Source: DATKLX01 sp035542155
GTDB taxonomy: Bacteria > Chloroflexota > Anaerolineae > Anaerolineales > Anaerolineaceae
DNA: 41,989 bases
Assembly: GCA_035542155.1 (NCBI GenBank)
Contig: DATKLX010000233.1
Location: 1-41,989, forward strand
Direction of reading: 5' to 3'
Positions 6,110 to 14,437 of this stretch are shown here, one piece after another. Below the pieces are notes generated by a model, which saw only the letters and a program-made list of their open reading frames with translations, was not told where the DNA came from and searched no databases. Numbering within the stretch: the stretch's first letter is position 1; every line of letters begins with the position of its first letter. Both the position numbers and the translations under genes were made by a program.

Positions 6110-8671
6110 TTATGCCCAGGTGATCAATCCTGGCAAGAAATGGCTGACCAGGTCCGGGTGGCTGGGAAGCACTCGCACCGTACAGCCAAACAGACCGCTT
6201 TGTCCGCTGGCAACAGTCGCTGCGCGGTAAACGTATTCGCTTTCCGAAATCCGATCGGCCAGCTCCATCGGAACCAGCGTCGGTTGCAGAATGTTACCCT
6301 CACCGTCCACCGGGCCCATATACAGCTCGACCGCGATATCTTCCGGCGCCAGCTCTCTAGACTGGACTTGCGCTTCAACTACGATTTCATCCCCGACCCG
6401 GATACCGCCTGATCCTTTTACGATCACGTGCAGCACGCAGACCTGGGGCCAGCCGTCCTGGACCCTGGATTTCCAGTTAGCCAGGGCGATCGCCCGCTGC
6501 ATTCCTTCGGAGGTAAACTTCCGGGAGTGCTCGGAGACGGGTAAATAAAACCGTTCGGCATATTCTGCCACCATGCGGTGGGTATTGAAAAACGGGCAGA
6601 GGACCTGGATCGAGGCCTTCATGCGGTTGATCCACTCGCGCGGCAGGCCGCCGGTCCCCCGGCTGTAAAACATCGGCACGATCTCGCTTTCCAATAATCC
6701 ATACAGCGCTTCGGCTTCAACCTGGTCCTGGTACTCAGGATCCTGGTAGCTCTCTCTCCGGCCGATCGCCCAACCGATTTCCGGCGTATAGCCCTCGTCC
6801 CACCAACCGTCCAGAATGCTCAGGTTTAAGACGGCGTTCGCTGCGGCTTTCATCCCGCTGGTACCGCTGGCTTCGCGCAGGCGCAAGGGTGTATTGAGCC
6901 AGATATCACACCCCTGCACCAGGTAACGGGCTATACTCATATCGTAATCTTCCAGGAAAACAATGCGATTGCGAAAACGCGGTTGGCGGGCCATCTCGAT
7001 CACACGGCGGATGAGTTCTTTCCCGGGGTCGTCCTTGGGATGGGCCTTCCCGGCAAATATGATCTGCACGGGGCGCTCGGAGTCATTGAGGATCCGCTCC
7101 AGCCGGTCAGGATCTTTCAAGATCAACGTGGCGCGTTTGTAGGTAGCAAAGCGCCGGGCAAATCCAATGGTCAGGATCTCCGGGTCGAGCACTTCGTCGG
7201 CGTCCTGAACGGCAGCCTGCGAGGCGCCACGCCGTTTGAGCTGCTCGCGCAGACGGTTGCGCGCGAAAGCGACCAACCGTTCGCGGCGGATTTCGTGGGT
7301 GCGCCACAGTTCCTCGCCGGCGATCCGTTCCGCGCGTTTCCAGATCTCCTGATCCGCCAGCTCCTCGCGCCAGCGCGGTCCGAGGAAACGGTCGTACAGG
7401 ATTTTCATTTCATGCGACAACCAGGATTGGTAGTGGATGCCATTGGTGATGTGGGTGATCGGGATCTCCTCCTTGGGGACACCCGGGTACAGCCCCTGCC
7501 ACATCTCCCGGCTGACCTCGCCGTGCAGGCGAGACACGGCGTTGCTGTAAACAGCCATCTTCAAAGCCAGGACGGTCATGCAGAACGGTTCGCTAGGATC
7601 ATTCGGGTCTTTGCGTCCCAAGGCCATAAACTCCTGGCGAGAGAGGCCTAAAGCGTTAAAATAATCGCCCAGGTAACGCTCGATGAGAGAAAGCGGGAAA
7701 TAATCTTGCCCGGCAGCCACCGGAGTGTGGGTGGTAAACACCAATCCAGCGAGGGCCGCCTCGCGCGCTTCCGAGAAGCTGAAATGATGTGCTTCCATAT
7801 AGCGGCGGGTGCGCTCCAGTGCCAAAAACGCGGAGTGGCCCTCGTTCATGTGAAATACGGTGGGAGAGAGGCCAAGGGCCTTGAGCGCCCGGTAGCCGCC
7901 GATCCCCAGGACCATCTCCTGTCGGATGCGCAGCTCCTCGTTTCCACCATAGAGTTGATCGGTAATATCCCGATCCTCGGGCGAATTCGCCGGGTGGTTC
8001 GTATCCAGCAGGTAGAGCGGCACCCGCCCGACCTGGGCTCGCCAGATCTGGGCGCAGACTTCGCGTCCCGGGTGCGGAACCTTGACCACAATCGAATCAC
8101 CTTTTTCGTCCCGAACCAGCTCGATCGGCAGGTTATAAAAATCGTTATCCTCGTACGCTTCTTGCTGCCAGCCGGCCTCATTGAGATACTGGCGGAAGTA
8201 GCCCTGCTGGTAGAGCAGTCCTACCCCCACCAGAGGTAAGCCCAAATCGCTGGCGGATTTCAAATGGTCCCCCGCCAGCATCCCCAGGCCCCCGGCAAAG
8301 ATCGAGAGGCACTCGGTTACGCCAAATTCAGCGGAGAAGTAAGCGATGACCGGCGCTTCTGTCCCATTGTAATTGTGCGCAAACCAGGTCGATTTGGCTG
8401 TCATGTAATCGTCCAGCTCGGTGGCAACGCGGTTCAGTTGGGCGAGGAACCCATCGTCGCCGGCCGCAGCTTCCAGTTTTGACTGCTCGATGGTCCCCAG
8501 TAAAACCACAGGATTGTGCCCAGATCTCTCCCATAAGTCGCTATCCAACCAGCGGAAGAGGTCAACCGTTTCATGACTCCAGGACCAGCGAAGGTTATAG
8601 GCGAGATCTTTCAACCGCGTCAGCTTCTCAGGAAGGGAGGGTGTAACGATAAAAGTCTTGATGGGTTTCAT
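6110..8671 (-). CDS. glgP: Alpha-glucan (glycogen/maltodextrin) phosphorylase
   Basis: The protein is 853 aa, the length of the short-type glucan phosphorylases (TIGR02094-like). It releases glucose-1-phosphate from alpha-1,4-glucans with PLP. The N-terminal DUF3417 domain is evident (LKDLAYNLRWSWSHE, GHNPVVLLG). The catalytic part contains HMNEGHSAF, FTTHTPVAAGQD, ITHITNGIH and the PLP-lysine motif EASGTSGMKAAANAVLN. The ATG at 8671 is chosen because AGGAG lies about 9 nt upstream and because the possible 43-residue upstream extension is basic and unlike the family. With the GH13 and GH57 proteins elsewhere in the window it suggests storage glucan turnover. Confidence 0.95.
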   Translation of the reverse strand: MKPIKTFIVTPSLPEKLTRLKDLAYNLRWSWSHETVDLFRWLDSDLWERSGHNPVVLLGTIEQSKLEAAAGDDGFLAQLNRVATELDDYMTAKSTWFAHNYNGTEAPVIAYFSAEFGVTECLSIFAGGLGMLAGDHLKSASDLGLPLVGVGLLYQQGYFRQYLNEAGWQQEAYEDNDFYNLPIELVRDEKGDSIVVKVPHPGREVCAQIWRAQVGRVPLYLLDTNHPANSPEDRDITDQLYGGNEELRIRQEMVLGIGGYRALKALGLSPTVFHMNEGHSAFLALERTRRYMEAHHFSFSEAREAALAGLVFTTHTPVAAGQDYFPLSLIERYLGDYFNALGLSRQEFMALGRKDPNDPSEPFCMTVLALKMAVYSNAVSRLHGEVSREMWQGLYPGVPKEEIPITHITNGIHYQSWLSHEMKILYDRFLGPRWREELADQEIWKRAERIAGEELWRTHEIRRERLVAFARNRLREQLKRRGASQAAVQDADEVLDPEILTIGFARRFATYKRATLILKDPDRLERILNDSERPVQIIFAGKAHPKDDPGKELIRRVIEMARQPRFRNRIVFLEDYDMSIARYLVQGCDIWLNTPLRLREASGTSGMKAAANAVLNLSILDGWWDEGYTPEIGWAIGRRESYQDPEYQDQVEAEALYGLLESEIVPMFYSRGTGGLPREWINRMKASIQVLCPFFNTHRMVAEYAERFYLPVSEHSRKFTSEGMQRAIALANWKSRVQDGWPQVCVLHVIVKGSGGIRVGDEIVVEAQVQSRELAPEDIAVELYMGPVDGEGNILQPTLVPMELADRISESEYVYRAATVASGQSGLFGCTVRVLPSHPDLVSHFLPGLITWA

Positions 8672-8954
8672 GATTCTTATCTCCTGTACGGCCTTGCTGG
8701 ACCGCCGTTTTATCCTGGTTATTTTGAGATTTCTCTTAATCATACCCGAAACTAGATTAAGACCCTCTTTTTTAGAACAGAATTTACACAACCTTAACAA
8801 GTCGTGATAACAGCCTGCTGGTCAGGCCCAGGGATCCATCATCTTCTGGATCAGGTGCAGGGTTACGTTCTCCTCCTGGTCCTAATATTACAGCGCAAAG
8901 TTCATATAGTGTCTTGCATAATAATCGTAGAAAAAAACCAATTTTCCACGATAG
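8672..8954. other. Intergenic region, no gene recognised
   Basis: This AT-richer stretch holds the glgP leader with its AGGAG and presumably the glgP promoter; TATGAT on the minus strand near 8740 is a weak candidate. No conserved ORF is seen until the MoxR-like remnant begins near 8955. Confidence 0.4.
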
Positions 8955-9094
8955 GTCGCTCTGGTCAAACCGTGCTGCGCAAAGAGATCATCGAAGATAC
9001 CCTGGGAGTGATCCTCAAATACCAGGACGACGTCCAGAAGGTAAGCGGCAAGACGACCGGTGAGCTCCTCGAACGGATCGGGAGCGGCGAATGA
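8955..9094 (+). pseudogene. 3' remnant of a probable MoxR/CoxD-type AAA ATPase gene
   Basis: In the frame ending at TGA 9092-9094 the last 40 or so codons read like a real C-terminus, with LRKEIIEDTLGVILKYQDD followed by a short polar tail. The stop overlaps the CoxE start as ATGA, the typical coupling in MoxR-CoxE operons. Upstream of about 8955 the frame loses any family resemblance. The MoxR assignment rests mainly on position next to CoxE and on the ILKYQDD-type tail, so it is tentative. Confidence 0.4.
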
Positions 9095-9978
9095 GCGAAG
9101 AGAGACTGACCGGATCGCTGCTCCAGAGCCTGCTTCTATTTGGGCGCATCCTACTCGGCCTGGGCCTGAACGTGGATACCCGGCAGATGATTGACACGGT
9201 TGAAGCAATGCAATTCATCGGGATCCGCAAACGAGAGGGTTTTTACTATTCACTGCGCGGTCTGTTTGTTCACCGCCGCGAGGATCTGGCCATTTTCGAC
9301 AAAGCCTTTCAGGCTTTTTGGGCCATGACCTCAAACGGGCGGTGCGGCCTGCGAGTGCGCAGCGGCGGCTCGCTTCGCCGCAGCCGTCCGGCATTCATCC
9401 CCGCCGACCTGCTCACTTTGAACAATGGGAATCAGCGACAGCCGGATAGCCAGAGTGAGAACGAACCTCCGCTGGTGCAGGCAACCTTCACGTACAGCGA
9501 CCGCGAGGCGCTGCGCCGCAAGGATTTTACCCGGATGGGCAAGGAAGAGCTGGAGGCGATCAAGCGCCTGCTCTCCGAATTTACCTGGCAGTTCCAGCGC
9601 CCTTCACGCCGGTTCAGGCCGGGCAATCTTGGCCAGTACGATCTGCGGCGAACCTATCGGAAAAACCTGCGCTTTGGCGGAGAAATGCTCGAATGGGCGT
9701 ATCGGGAGCCGAAAATCAGGCCCCGCCCGATGGTCATCCTGGCGGATATCAGCGGCTCAATGGAACGGTATACCCGCGTTTTGTTGTATTTTGCCCACAG
9801 TATCGGGCGCAAGATCAAACGCAATGGAGAAACCTTCGTCTTCAGCACGCGCCTGACCCGGATCACCCGCCTGATCAGCGGGGATCACCCTCGAGGAACT
9901 GGCTCGCCTGCACGGTCCGATTGGCCTGGAACTGGGCGGTACGACCCCCGAAGAGATCGCCCTGGCGATCATGGCTGA
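9091..9978 (+). pseudogene. Truncated CoxE-like VWA-domain protein
   Basis: The ORF is 295 codons. It matches the CoxE family (VWA proteins needed for maturation of molybdenum hydroxylases such as CO dehydrogenase) through FTRMGKEELEAIKRL, RRTYRKNLRFGG, a MIDAS-type ADISGSMERY and FVFSTRLTRITRL. Homology ends at about residue 261 (near 9874). The remaining 35 residues are out of register with anything in the family and overlap, in another frame, the end of an XdhC-like gene. The family is usually about 380-400 aa, so the second half of the VWA domain is missing. A deletion joining coxE to xdhC, or an assembly error, explains this best. Confidence 0.75.
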
Positions 9979-10060
9979 GATCGTCGCTGTCCAGCATGAC
10001 CCATCTGCCGCTGCAGCATGGATCAACGCCCAGGCCAAAGTTAATTTGCAGGGCGATTGA
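9875..10060 (+). pseudogene. 3' remnant of an XdhC/CoxI-family gene
   Basis: The +1 frame relative to CoxE, ending at TGA 10058-10060, encodes about 61 residues including ELARLHGPIGLELGG and TTPEEIALAIMAEIVAV. This is the conserved C-terminal signature of XdhC/CoxI proteins, which handle the molybdenum cofactor sulfuration step. There is no start codon, and stops lie just upstream in this frame (9854, 9872). XdhC genes normally encode 250 or more residues, so only the tail is left. Confidence 0.75.
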
Positions 10061-10481
10061 ATAGCCAGGTAGGGTAGCTCCTGTTAGAATGAAAGACGAA
10101 CAAATAAGGGGCAAAATGACAGGTTTGTCATTTTTAATGTATTCGAGCCAACAATTTGTTACAATAATCACAAGTAGACATTCTGACTTGCCCCCCAAGA
10201 GGTGGCAAATGTATTACATCATCATTGCGATATGGGTGATAATCTGTCTTGCGAGGTGGATGCTGAAGCCTGGGGAGAGGGCAAAACTGAAGGAAATCTT
10301 AAGCTGATCCAGTGTAACTCCTCTACCCTGCACGCGCTTTCAGTCATTCAATGCCGAGATAATGAGGTTTCCCTTAATTATTGATTGTGGGAAATACAAT
10401 ATAGATTGTTCCCTACTACCCTTCTTCGCAAGGAATCCTTCTTAAACCCACAAAAGCATTGAGCTTCAGCGTTGATCAAGA
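10061..10481. other. AT-rich intergenic region with one possible tiny ORF
   Basis: Apart from the 32-codon ORF at 10209-10307 I see no gene. Local AT content is higher than in the flanking genes, in line with degraded sequence after the XdhC remnant. Confidence 0.4.
10209..10307 (+). CDS. Possible single-span membrane microprotein (32 aa)
   Basis: ATG 10209 is preceded by AGAGGTGG about 4 nt upstream. The 32 residues form one hydrophobic helix (YYIIIAIWVIICLARWML) followed by a basic tail (KPGERAKLKEILS), a layout seen in real small membrane proteins. I recognise no family. It may be fortuitous, since it lies in a stretch otherwise without genes. Confidence 0.3.
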   Translation: MYYIIIAIWVIICLARWMLKPGERAKLKEILS

Positions 10482-10524
10482 AAGGTTAGCCCAGAAAAAA
10501 CTTGCAGGGCTAACCTTCATTTTT
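10482..10524 (+). terminator. Rho-independent terminator upstream of the PFK gene
   Basis: AAGGTTAGCCC (10482-10492) pairs perfectly with GGGCTAACCTT (10507-10517), an 11-bp stem with a 14-nt loop, followed by CATTTTT. It ends 10 bp before the next -10 box and so insulates the PFK gene from upstream transcription. Confidence 0.75.
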
Positions 10525-10533
10525 ACGCGGAGC

Positions 10534-10539
10534 TATAAT
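10534..10539 (+). promoter_or_regulatory. -10 box of the PFK-family gene
   Basis: TATAAT lies 47 nt before the start codon. The -35 region overlaps the terminator stem and is a poor match. AGGAAGAAGG at 10571-10580 is the Shine-Dalgarno sequence. Confidence 0.5.
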
Positions 10540-10586
10540 ACAAATAGTTCTTTTTTCACCAGTTTGAACCAGGAAGAAGGGTGATC

Positions 10587-11708
10587 ATGGCAAAAATCGT
10601 AGGCGTTCTGACAGCGGGGGGTGATACACCCGGGTTAAACGCGGCCCTGCGCGGGCTGGGAAAATCAGCGCACCATCTATTTAACATCCAACTGATCGGT
10701 TTTTATGACGGGTTTCGAGGGCTGATGCAGGATCGCACGATCAACCTGGATGAAGCTGCGCTCTCCGGCATCCTGACCAGCGGCGGAACCATCCTGGGAA
10801 CCAGCCGCGATAAACCGGATCGCATGCCGATTGGCGGGAAACTGGTGGATATGACCGAAGCCATGGTCGACACCTACAATCGCCACCATCTCGATGTGCT
10901 GGTCTGTATCGGCGGAGGAGGAACCCACAAGAACGCCTATCTTCTGCAGCAAAAAGGGCTGAACGTGATCACCATGCCCAAATCGATCGATAATGATGTC
11001 GCCTGTACGGACGTCACCATCGGGTTCGATACCGCGCTGGGAATCGCCACCGAAGCCATCGACCGGCTTCACAGCACCGCCCACAGCCACCACCGAATCA
11101 TCGTCGTCGAGCTAATGGGACACAATACCGGCTGGCTGGCGCTTGGCTCGGGCGTCGCTGGCGGCGCCGATGTCATCCTGATCCCGGAAATTCCCTACGA
11201 GACCGAAAAAGTGGCCGATGCAATCATTTCCCGGAGTCACGGTGGAAAAAGATTCAGCATTGTCGCGGTTTCGGAAGGAGCGATGTCGGTACCAGATGCC
11301 GCTCATTATCGAAAGCTGATCGCAGCCAAGGAAGAGGCCAGCAGCAGGGAAATGAAGGAAGAGGCCAGGTCGCGCCTGCTCGAGTTCCAGGCGAGCCGCG
11401 CCAATCATACGATGCGCCTGGCCCAGGAGCTGGAACAGTTGACCGGCCTGGAATCGCGGGTGACCATTTTAGGTTACGTGCAGCGAGGTGGAACCCCTTC
11501 CTCCAGGGATCGCCTGCTGGCGACTGAGTTGGGCACCGCCACCGCCGCTTTGATCGCCGAAGGAACCTGTGGGGTGATGGTCGCGGTGAAAAACGAGGGT
11601 ACCTTGCCTGTGCCCCTGGAAGATGTCGTTGGAATACGGAAAACCGTGCCCCGCGACCATAGCTGGATCGAGACGGCTCGCCGAGTTAGCACCTGCCTGG
11701 GCGATTGA
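10587..11708 (+). CDS. 6-phosphofructokinase family enzyme with a non-canonical nucleotide/Mg motif
   Basis: The protein is 373 aa and phosphorylates, or is derived from enzymes that phosphorylate, fructose-6-phosphate. Family motifs are GVLTAGGDTPGLNAA at the N-terminus, PKSIDNDV (131-138), TIGFDTALGIA, ELMGHNTGWLAL and YVQRGGTPSSRDR. The motif that is GGDGS/T in ATP enzymes or GGDDT in PPi enzymes is GGGGT here (109-113), so the usual Mg-binding Asp is Gly. Position 132 is Lys, as in PPi-dependent and group III enzymes. Phosphate donor and even activity are therefore uncertain. ATG 10587 follows a good Shine-Dalgarno sequence; a GTG at 10581 is also in frame. Confidence 0.88.
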   Translation: MAKIVGVLTAGGDTPGLNAALRGLGKSAHHLFNIQLIGFYDGFRGLMQDRTINLDEAALSGILTSGGTILGTSRDKPDRMPIGGKLVDMTEAMVDTYNRHHLDVLVCIGGGGTHKNAYLLQQKGLNVITMPKSIDNDVACTDVTIGFDTALGIATEAIDRLHSTAHSHHRIIVVELMGHNTGWLALGSGVAGGADVILIPEIPYETEKVADAIISRSHGGKRFSIVAVSEGAMSVPDAAHYRKLIAAKEEASSREMKEEARSRLLEFQASRANHTMRLAQELEQLTGLESRVTILGYVQRGGTPSSRDRLLATELGTATAALIAEGTCGVMVAVKNEGTLPVPLEDVVGIRKTVPRDHSWIETARRVSTCLGD

Positions 11709-11742
11709 TCCAAATTGAAAGCACTTTCAATCAGAATCATTA

Positions 11743-11771
11743 TTGTAATTTCCCCATCAACTTCCTATAAT
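11743..11771 (+). promoter_or_regulatory. Sigma-70-type promoter of the candidate structured RNA
   Basis: TTGTAA (11743-11748) and TATAAT (11766-11771) are separated by exactly 17 bp, one of the best matches in the window. No protein start follows for more than 400 nt. Predicted start is near A11778, where the closing helix of the RNA begins. Confidence 0.7.
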
Positions 11772-11777
11772 GATTGT

Positions 11778-12164
11778 AGTTGGGACCTTTACAACTGAAT
11801 ACGCAGCCTGCATATCTTGGAGTTGGCATCGGGTCTGATTTGGGTCAGTCCACTGCTAGTTTGACAGGATGGGGTTCATTGCGGGAAACCCACCCCTGTG
11901 TAAGAAGTTCCAAGCCGATGCAAACTTTTTGGATAGGTTAGGGGAGTTGCATCCGAGAAATCGAAATCAGGCTGTGTGAAAAACCCAGGGATGGCAGATC
12001 CCGGGTAGTTGATAAGATTTGGATCGAATTGAGCATTCGCCAGAAAAATTGTTCGAGCGATTTTCCAAATCCAGAGGAACGCTCGACTTTTCTAAAACCT
12101 AAAAAGGCGAATCTCCGTATCCCAGGCTCCCAACTCAGAAGGACGGTCGAATTTCGACCGTCCT
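11778..12164 (+). ncRNA. Candidate structured non-coding RNA of about 390 nt, family not recognised
   Basis: No convincing ORF occupies this region. The 5' end AGTTGGGACCT (11778-11788) pairs with 12124-12135 (AGG, bulged C, TCCCAACT), forming a closing helix. Inside it lie ATACG/CGTAT (11799-11803 with 12116-12120), CAGCCTG/CAGGCTG (11804-11810 with 11968-11974), a bulged hairpin GGGAT/ATCCC with flanking CCC/GGG (11984-12005), ATTCGCC/GGCGAAT (12035-12041 with 12106-12112) enclosing a long TCGAGCG/CGCTCGA hairpin, and a strong hairpin at 11865-11898. A promoter precedes it and a terminator follows 4 nt after the closing helix. I find no RNase P, tmRNA (no CCA end or tag), SRP or known riboswitch signature. 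Regulation in cis of the HD-GYP gene is an alternative. Confidence 0.6.
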
Positions 12165-12170
12165 GATCGT
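12140..12170 (+). terminator. Terminator hairpin of the candidate RNA
   Basis: AGGACGGTCGAA (12140-12151) and TTCGACCGTCCT (12153-12164) form a perfect inverted repeat. The following GATCGTTTAA has only a short T run, so termination may be partial. Confidence 0.6.
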
Positions 12171-12316
12171 TTAACCGGGGTAAGCTGTATGGATTACCTT
12201 TCCTCGATTTTTCTTCCCTGGCAATCGCTCACAATTTATATCAGGTGGAATAAGACTTGCACCAATAGGCATGATTGCACACCATTTCGAATGACAAAGA
12301 AGAGGGAAACAATTAG

Positions 12317-14293
12317 ATGGATTCTCCTCAACATGCCGAACCGAACGCCAGCCATCCGAAAGCTACCTCGCGACCGGCTAACCGAAGGTTAATCTTTGAA
12401 CGACTGGCGGAAATCACGCACGAGGTGTTTTATCACTACCTGCTGACTCCCAGCCGCGGATTTGACTTTATCAATCCTGCCGTAAAGGCGGTTATTGGAT
12501 ATGCACCCGAAGAGTTTTACCAGGATGAAGGTCTCTTTATCCGCATTATTTACCTCGATGACCGCGAGCTCATCCGCCATGCGATCGAAGGTAATCAGCC
12601 GGACCAGCCGGTACTGACCCGCTGGGTTCACAAAGATGGCAACCTGGTATGGGTTGAGCAGTATATCATCCCAATCCTGGATTCAAACGGGCGAATCACC
12701 AGCCTGGAAGGGATGGCCCGCCCGGTCCAGCCGCCCAGCCAGGTGGGAGAGTTACGCGAAATCCCCCAACAGAGAAAACGCCTTCTCGAGATCTCCCAAT
12801 CCATGATCGCCAGCTTCTCGTTGGATGAAGTCATCCGCCACATTATCCAGGCTTTGTCAGATATGCTCGCCTATGATTCCTGTGTTTTTTCCATCCTGGC
12901 TCAGGACTCAAATTTATTTCAGATCCTTGAGCGGGTCAAAAATGAGCTGCGCACCCATAAGATCAAGGTTGGAATTTTGCGCCCTGAAAATAAAGCGGAA
13001 ATGAAAATCCTGACCAGCGGCAAGCCCGACCTGGTCTATGCCGAACACAAAATGATGATCCCCATCCGCCTGCAGGATACAGCCCTGGGGGTATTCAGCC
13101 TGTATCGGAATACCGGGGCTCCGTTAAATTACGAGGAGTTCGAATTGGCCCAACTCTGCCTGGCCTATGCCTCCCTGGCCATTGAAAACGCCCACCTGTG
13201 CCGTGAAAGCCAGACCCGCGCCGATTTGATCACCCGCCTCGTCCCAAAAAACGAAAACCTGAACCACCCCTTCAGCATCGCCGAGGTTGCCGATTCTATC
13301 GCCCAGGAAGGATTGTCGATCAGCTTAGCCGACCGCCTGGCTATTTACAGCCACAATGCCGGGAATCGGCTCAACCGGCTGTGGTCCAAAGGTCTTTCGT
13401 TCGCCTATCTGAACCACGTGCTGACCAGCCACACTCCCTTGCTCGAACACCGCTCCTGGAACAGCACGGAAATCGACCTGACCACCGATACCTGGGAGCT
13501 GGAGACCGACTCGTCCATCCGCCTGCTCTCCGAGGCAGAGGGCTTCCGTGGGATTGCCGTTTGCCCCCTCGTCTACGCGAAAAAATCGATTGCCAACGTC
13601 ACCCTGTACTACAACGAGCCTCACCAATGGACGGCCAGAGAAATCGAAGCCCTCGAGCTTTACTCCCGGCAGGCAGCCGCTGCCCTGGAAAATACCCGCC
13701 TGTACGAAGAGCTGGAGGAGACCTATTTCCAAACGGTCCTCACCCTGGCAAAGGCGATCGACGCCCGCGATTCTTACACCGCCGACCACAGCCGGCGCCT
13801 GGCAGATTGGGCCGAAGCCACTGCGGTGAAATTGAATTGCAGCGACGATGAAGTCCAGGTTATCCGCTGGGCTGCCTTACTCCACGACATTGGCAAGATC
13901 GGGGTCCCCGACTCGATCCTGCGCAAAGCTGGCCCGCTGACGGAGGATGAATGGGAAGTCATGCGCCGGCATCCGATCGTCGGCGCGGATATCATCGCCC
14001 CGGTCAAGAAGCTCGAACCGGTCACCGAGATCATTCGCCACCACCAGGAAAAATTTGACGGCACCGGCTACCCCGACGGACTGATTGGCGAGGAGATCCC
14101 CCTTGCCTCTCGCATCCTGACCGTGGTCGATGCTTACGGCGCCATGACCGATGACCGGGTTTTTCGCAAGGCGCTGTCCAAAGAAGAAGCCGCCGCAGAG
14201 CTGCTGCGCTGTTCGGGAACTCACTTCGACCAGGCAGTGGTGAATGTCTTTTTTCAGTTGATCGATACCAGTCCTCAGATCGCGGCTGACTGA
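12317..14293 (+). CDS. PAS-GAF-GAF-HD-GYP protein, probable cyclic-di-GMP phosphodiesterase
   Basis: The protein is 658 aa with no membrane segment. A PAS domain (about 25-130; FINPAVKAVIGYAPEEF, WVHKDGNLVWVEQ) is followed by two GAF-like domains (about 150-295 and 310-455) and a C-terminal HD-GYP domain (about 465-650). The catalytic signature is complete: H523-D524 in LLHDIGKIGVPDSIL, a HHQEKFDGTGYPDG segment with GYP at 584-586, and RILTVVDAYGAMTDDR. HD-GYP domains hydrolyse cyclic-di-GMP, here presumably under control of the sensory domains. The usual DAFDAM motif reads DAYGAM, a mild deviation. The start follows GAGGG at a rather long distance. The candidate structured RNA lies 150 bp upstream on the same strand. 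Confidence 0.9.
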   Translation: MDSPQHAEPNASHPKATSRPANRRLIFERLAEITHEVFYHYLLTPSRGFDFINPAVKAVIGYAPEEFYQDEGLFIRIIYLDDRELIRHAIEGNQPDQPVLTRWVHKDGNLVWVEQYIIPILDSNGRITSLEGMARPVQPPSQVGELREIPQQRKRLLEISQSMIASFSLDEVIRHIIQALSDMLAYDSCVFSILAQDSNLFQILERVKNELRTHKIKVGILRPENKAEMKILTSGKPDLVYAEHKMMIPIRLQDTALGVFSLYRNTGAPLNYEEFELAQLCLAYASLAIENAHLCRESQTRADLITRLVPKNENLNHPFSIAEVADSIAQEGLSISLADRLAIYSHNAGNRLNRLWSKGLSFAYLNHVLTSHTPLLEHRSWNSTEIDLTTDTWELETDSSIRLLSEAEGFRGIAVCPLVYAKKSIANVTLYYNEPHQWTAREIEALELYSRQAAAALENTRLYEELEETYFQTVLTLAKAIDARDSYTADHSRRLADWAEATAVKLNCSDDEVQVIRWAALLHDIGKIGVPDSILRKAGPLTEDEWEVMRRHPIVGADIIAPVKKLEPVTEIIRHHQEKFDGTGYPDGLIGEEIPLASRILTVVDAYGAMTDDRVFRKALSKEEAAAELLRCSGTHFDQAVVNVFFQLIDTSPQIAAD

Positions 14294-14323
14294 TCCGGCT
14301 GCGATAGACCGAAACTAGCCAGG

Positions 14324-14355
14324 CCGGTAGGATGAATACGTCCTCCCGGTTTTTT
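14324..14355 (+). terminator. Rho-independent terminator of the HD-GYP gene
   Basis: CCGG-T-AGGA (14324-14332) pairs with TCCT-C-CCGG (14341-14349) around an 8-nt loop with one mismatch. Six T residues follow directly. Confidence 0.75.
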
Positions 14356-14399
14356 CCATGCGAAGCGTCGCAGGCTGTTCAAGGCTTGAGCAGCCTGCC

Positions 14400-14428
14400 T
14401 TGCCGGACAATCCTGCATTGGATATAAT
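14400..14428 (+). promoter_or_regulatory. Promoter of the L,D-transpeptidase gene
   Basis: TTGCCG (14400-14405) and TATAAT (14423-14428) are 17 bp apart. The -10 ends 9 nt before the ATG and there is no Shine-Dalgarno sequence, so the leader is absent or a few nt long. Confidence 0.65.
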
Positions 14429-14437
14429 CGAGCTACG

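Noticed and set aside
8888..9208. A 106-codon minus-strand frame across the start of the CoxE remnant
   Set aside because: It is complementary to the MoxR-tail and CoxE coding sequence, which show family motifs. No motif appears in this frame.
11865..11900. GCGGGAAAC as part of a group I intron core
   Set aside because: The other core elements, such as the AAGATATAGTCC-type segment, are absent, and the motif lies in the loop and arm of a local hairpin.
11778..12164. RNase P RNA, tmRNA or SRP RNA
   Set aside because: The GGAAAGTCC and ACAGAA signatures of RNase P, the CCA end and tag ORF of tmRNA, and the SRP tetraloop helix are not found.
12189..12392. A 67-codon plus-strand frame before the HD-GYP gene
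   Set aside because: It overlaps the HD-GYP start in another frame, lacks a Shine-Dalgarno sequence and resembles no family.
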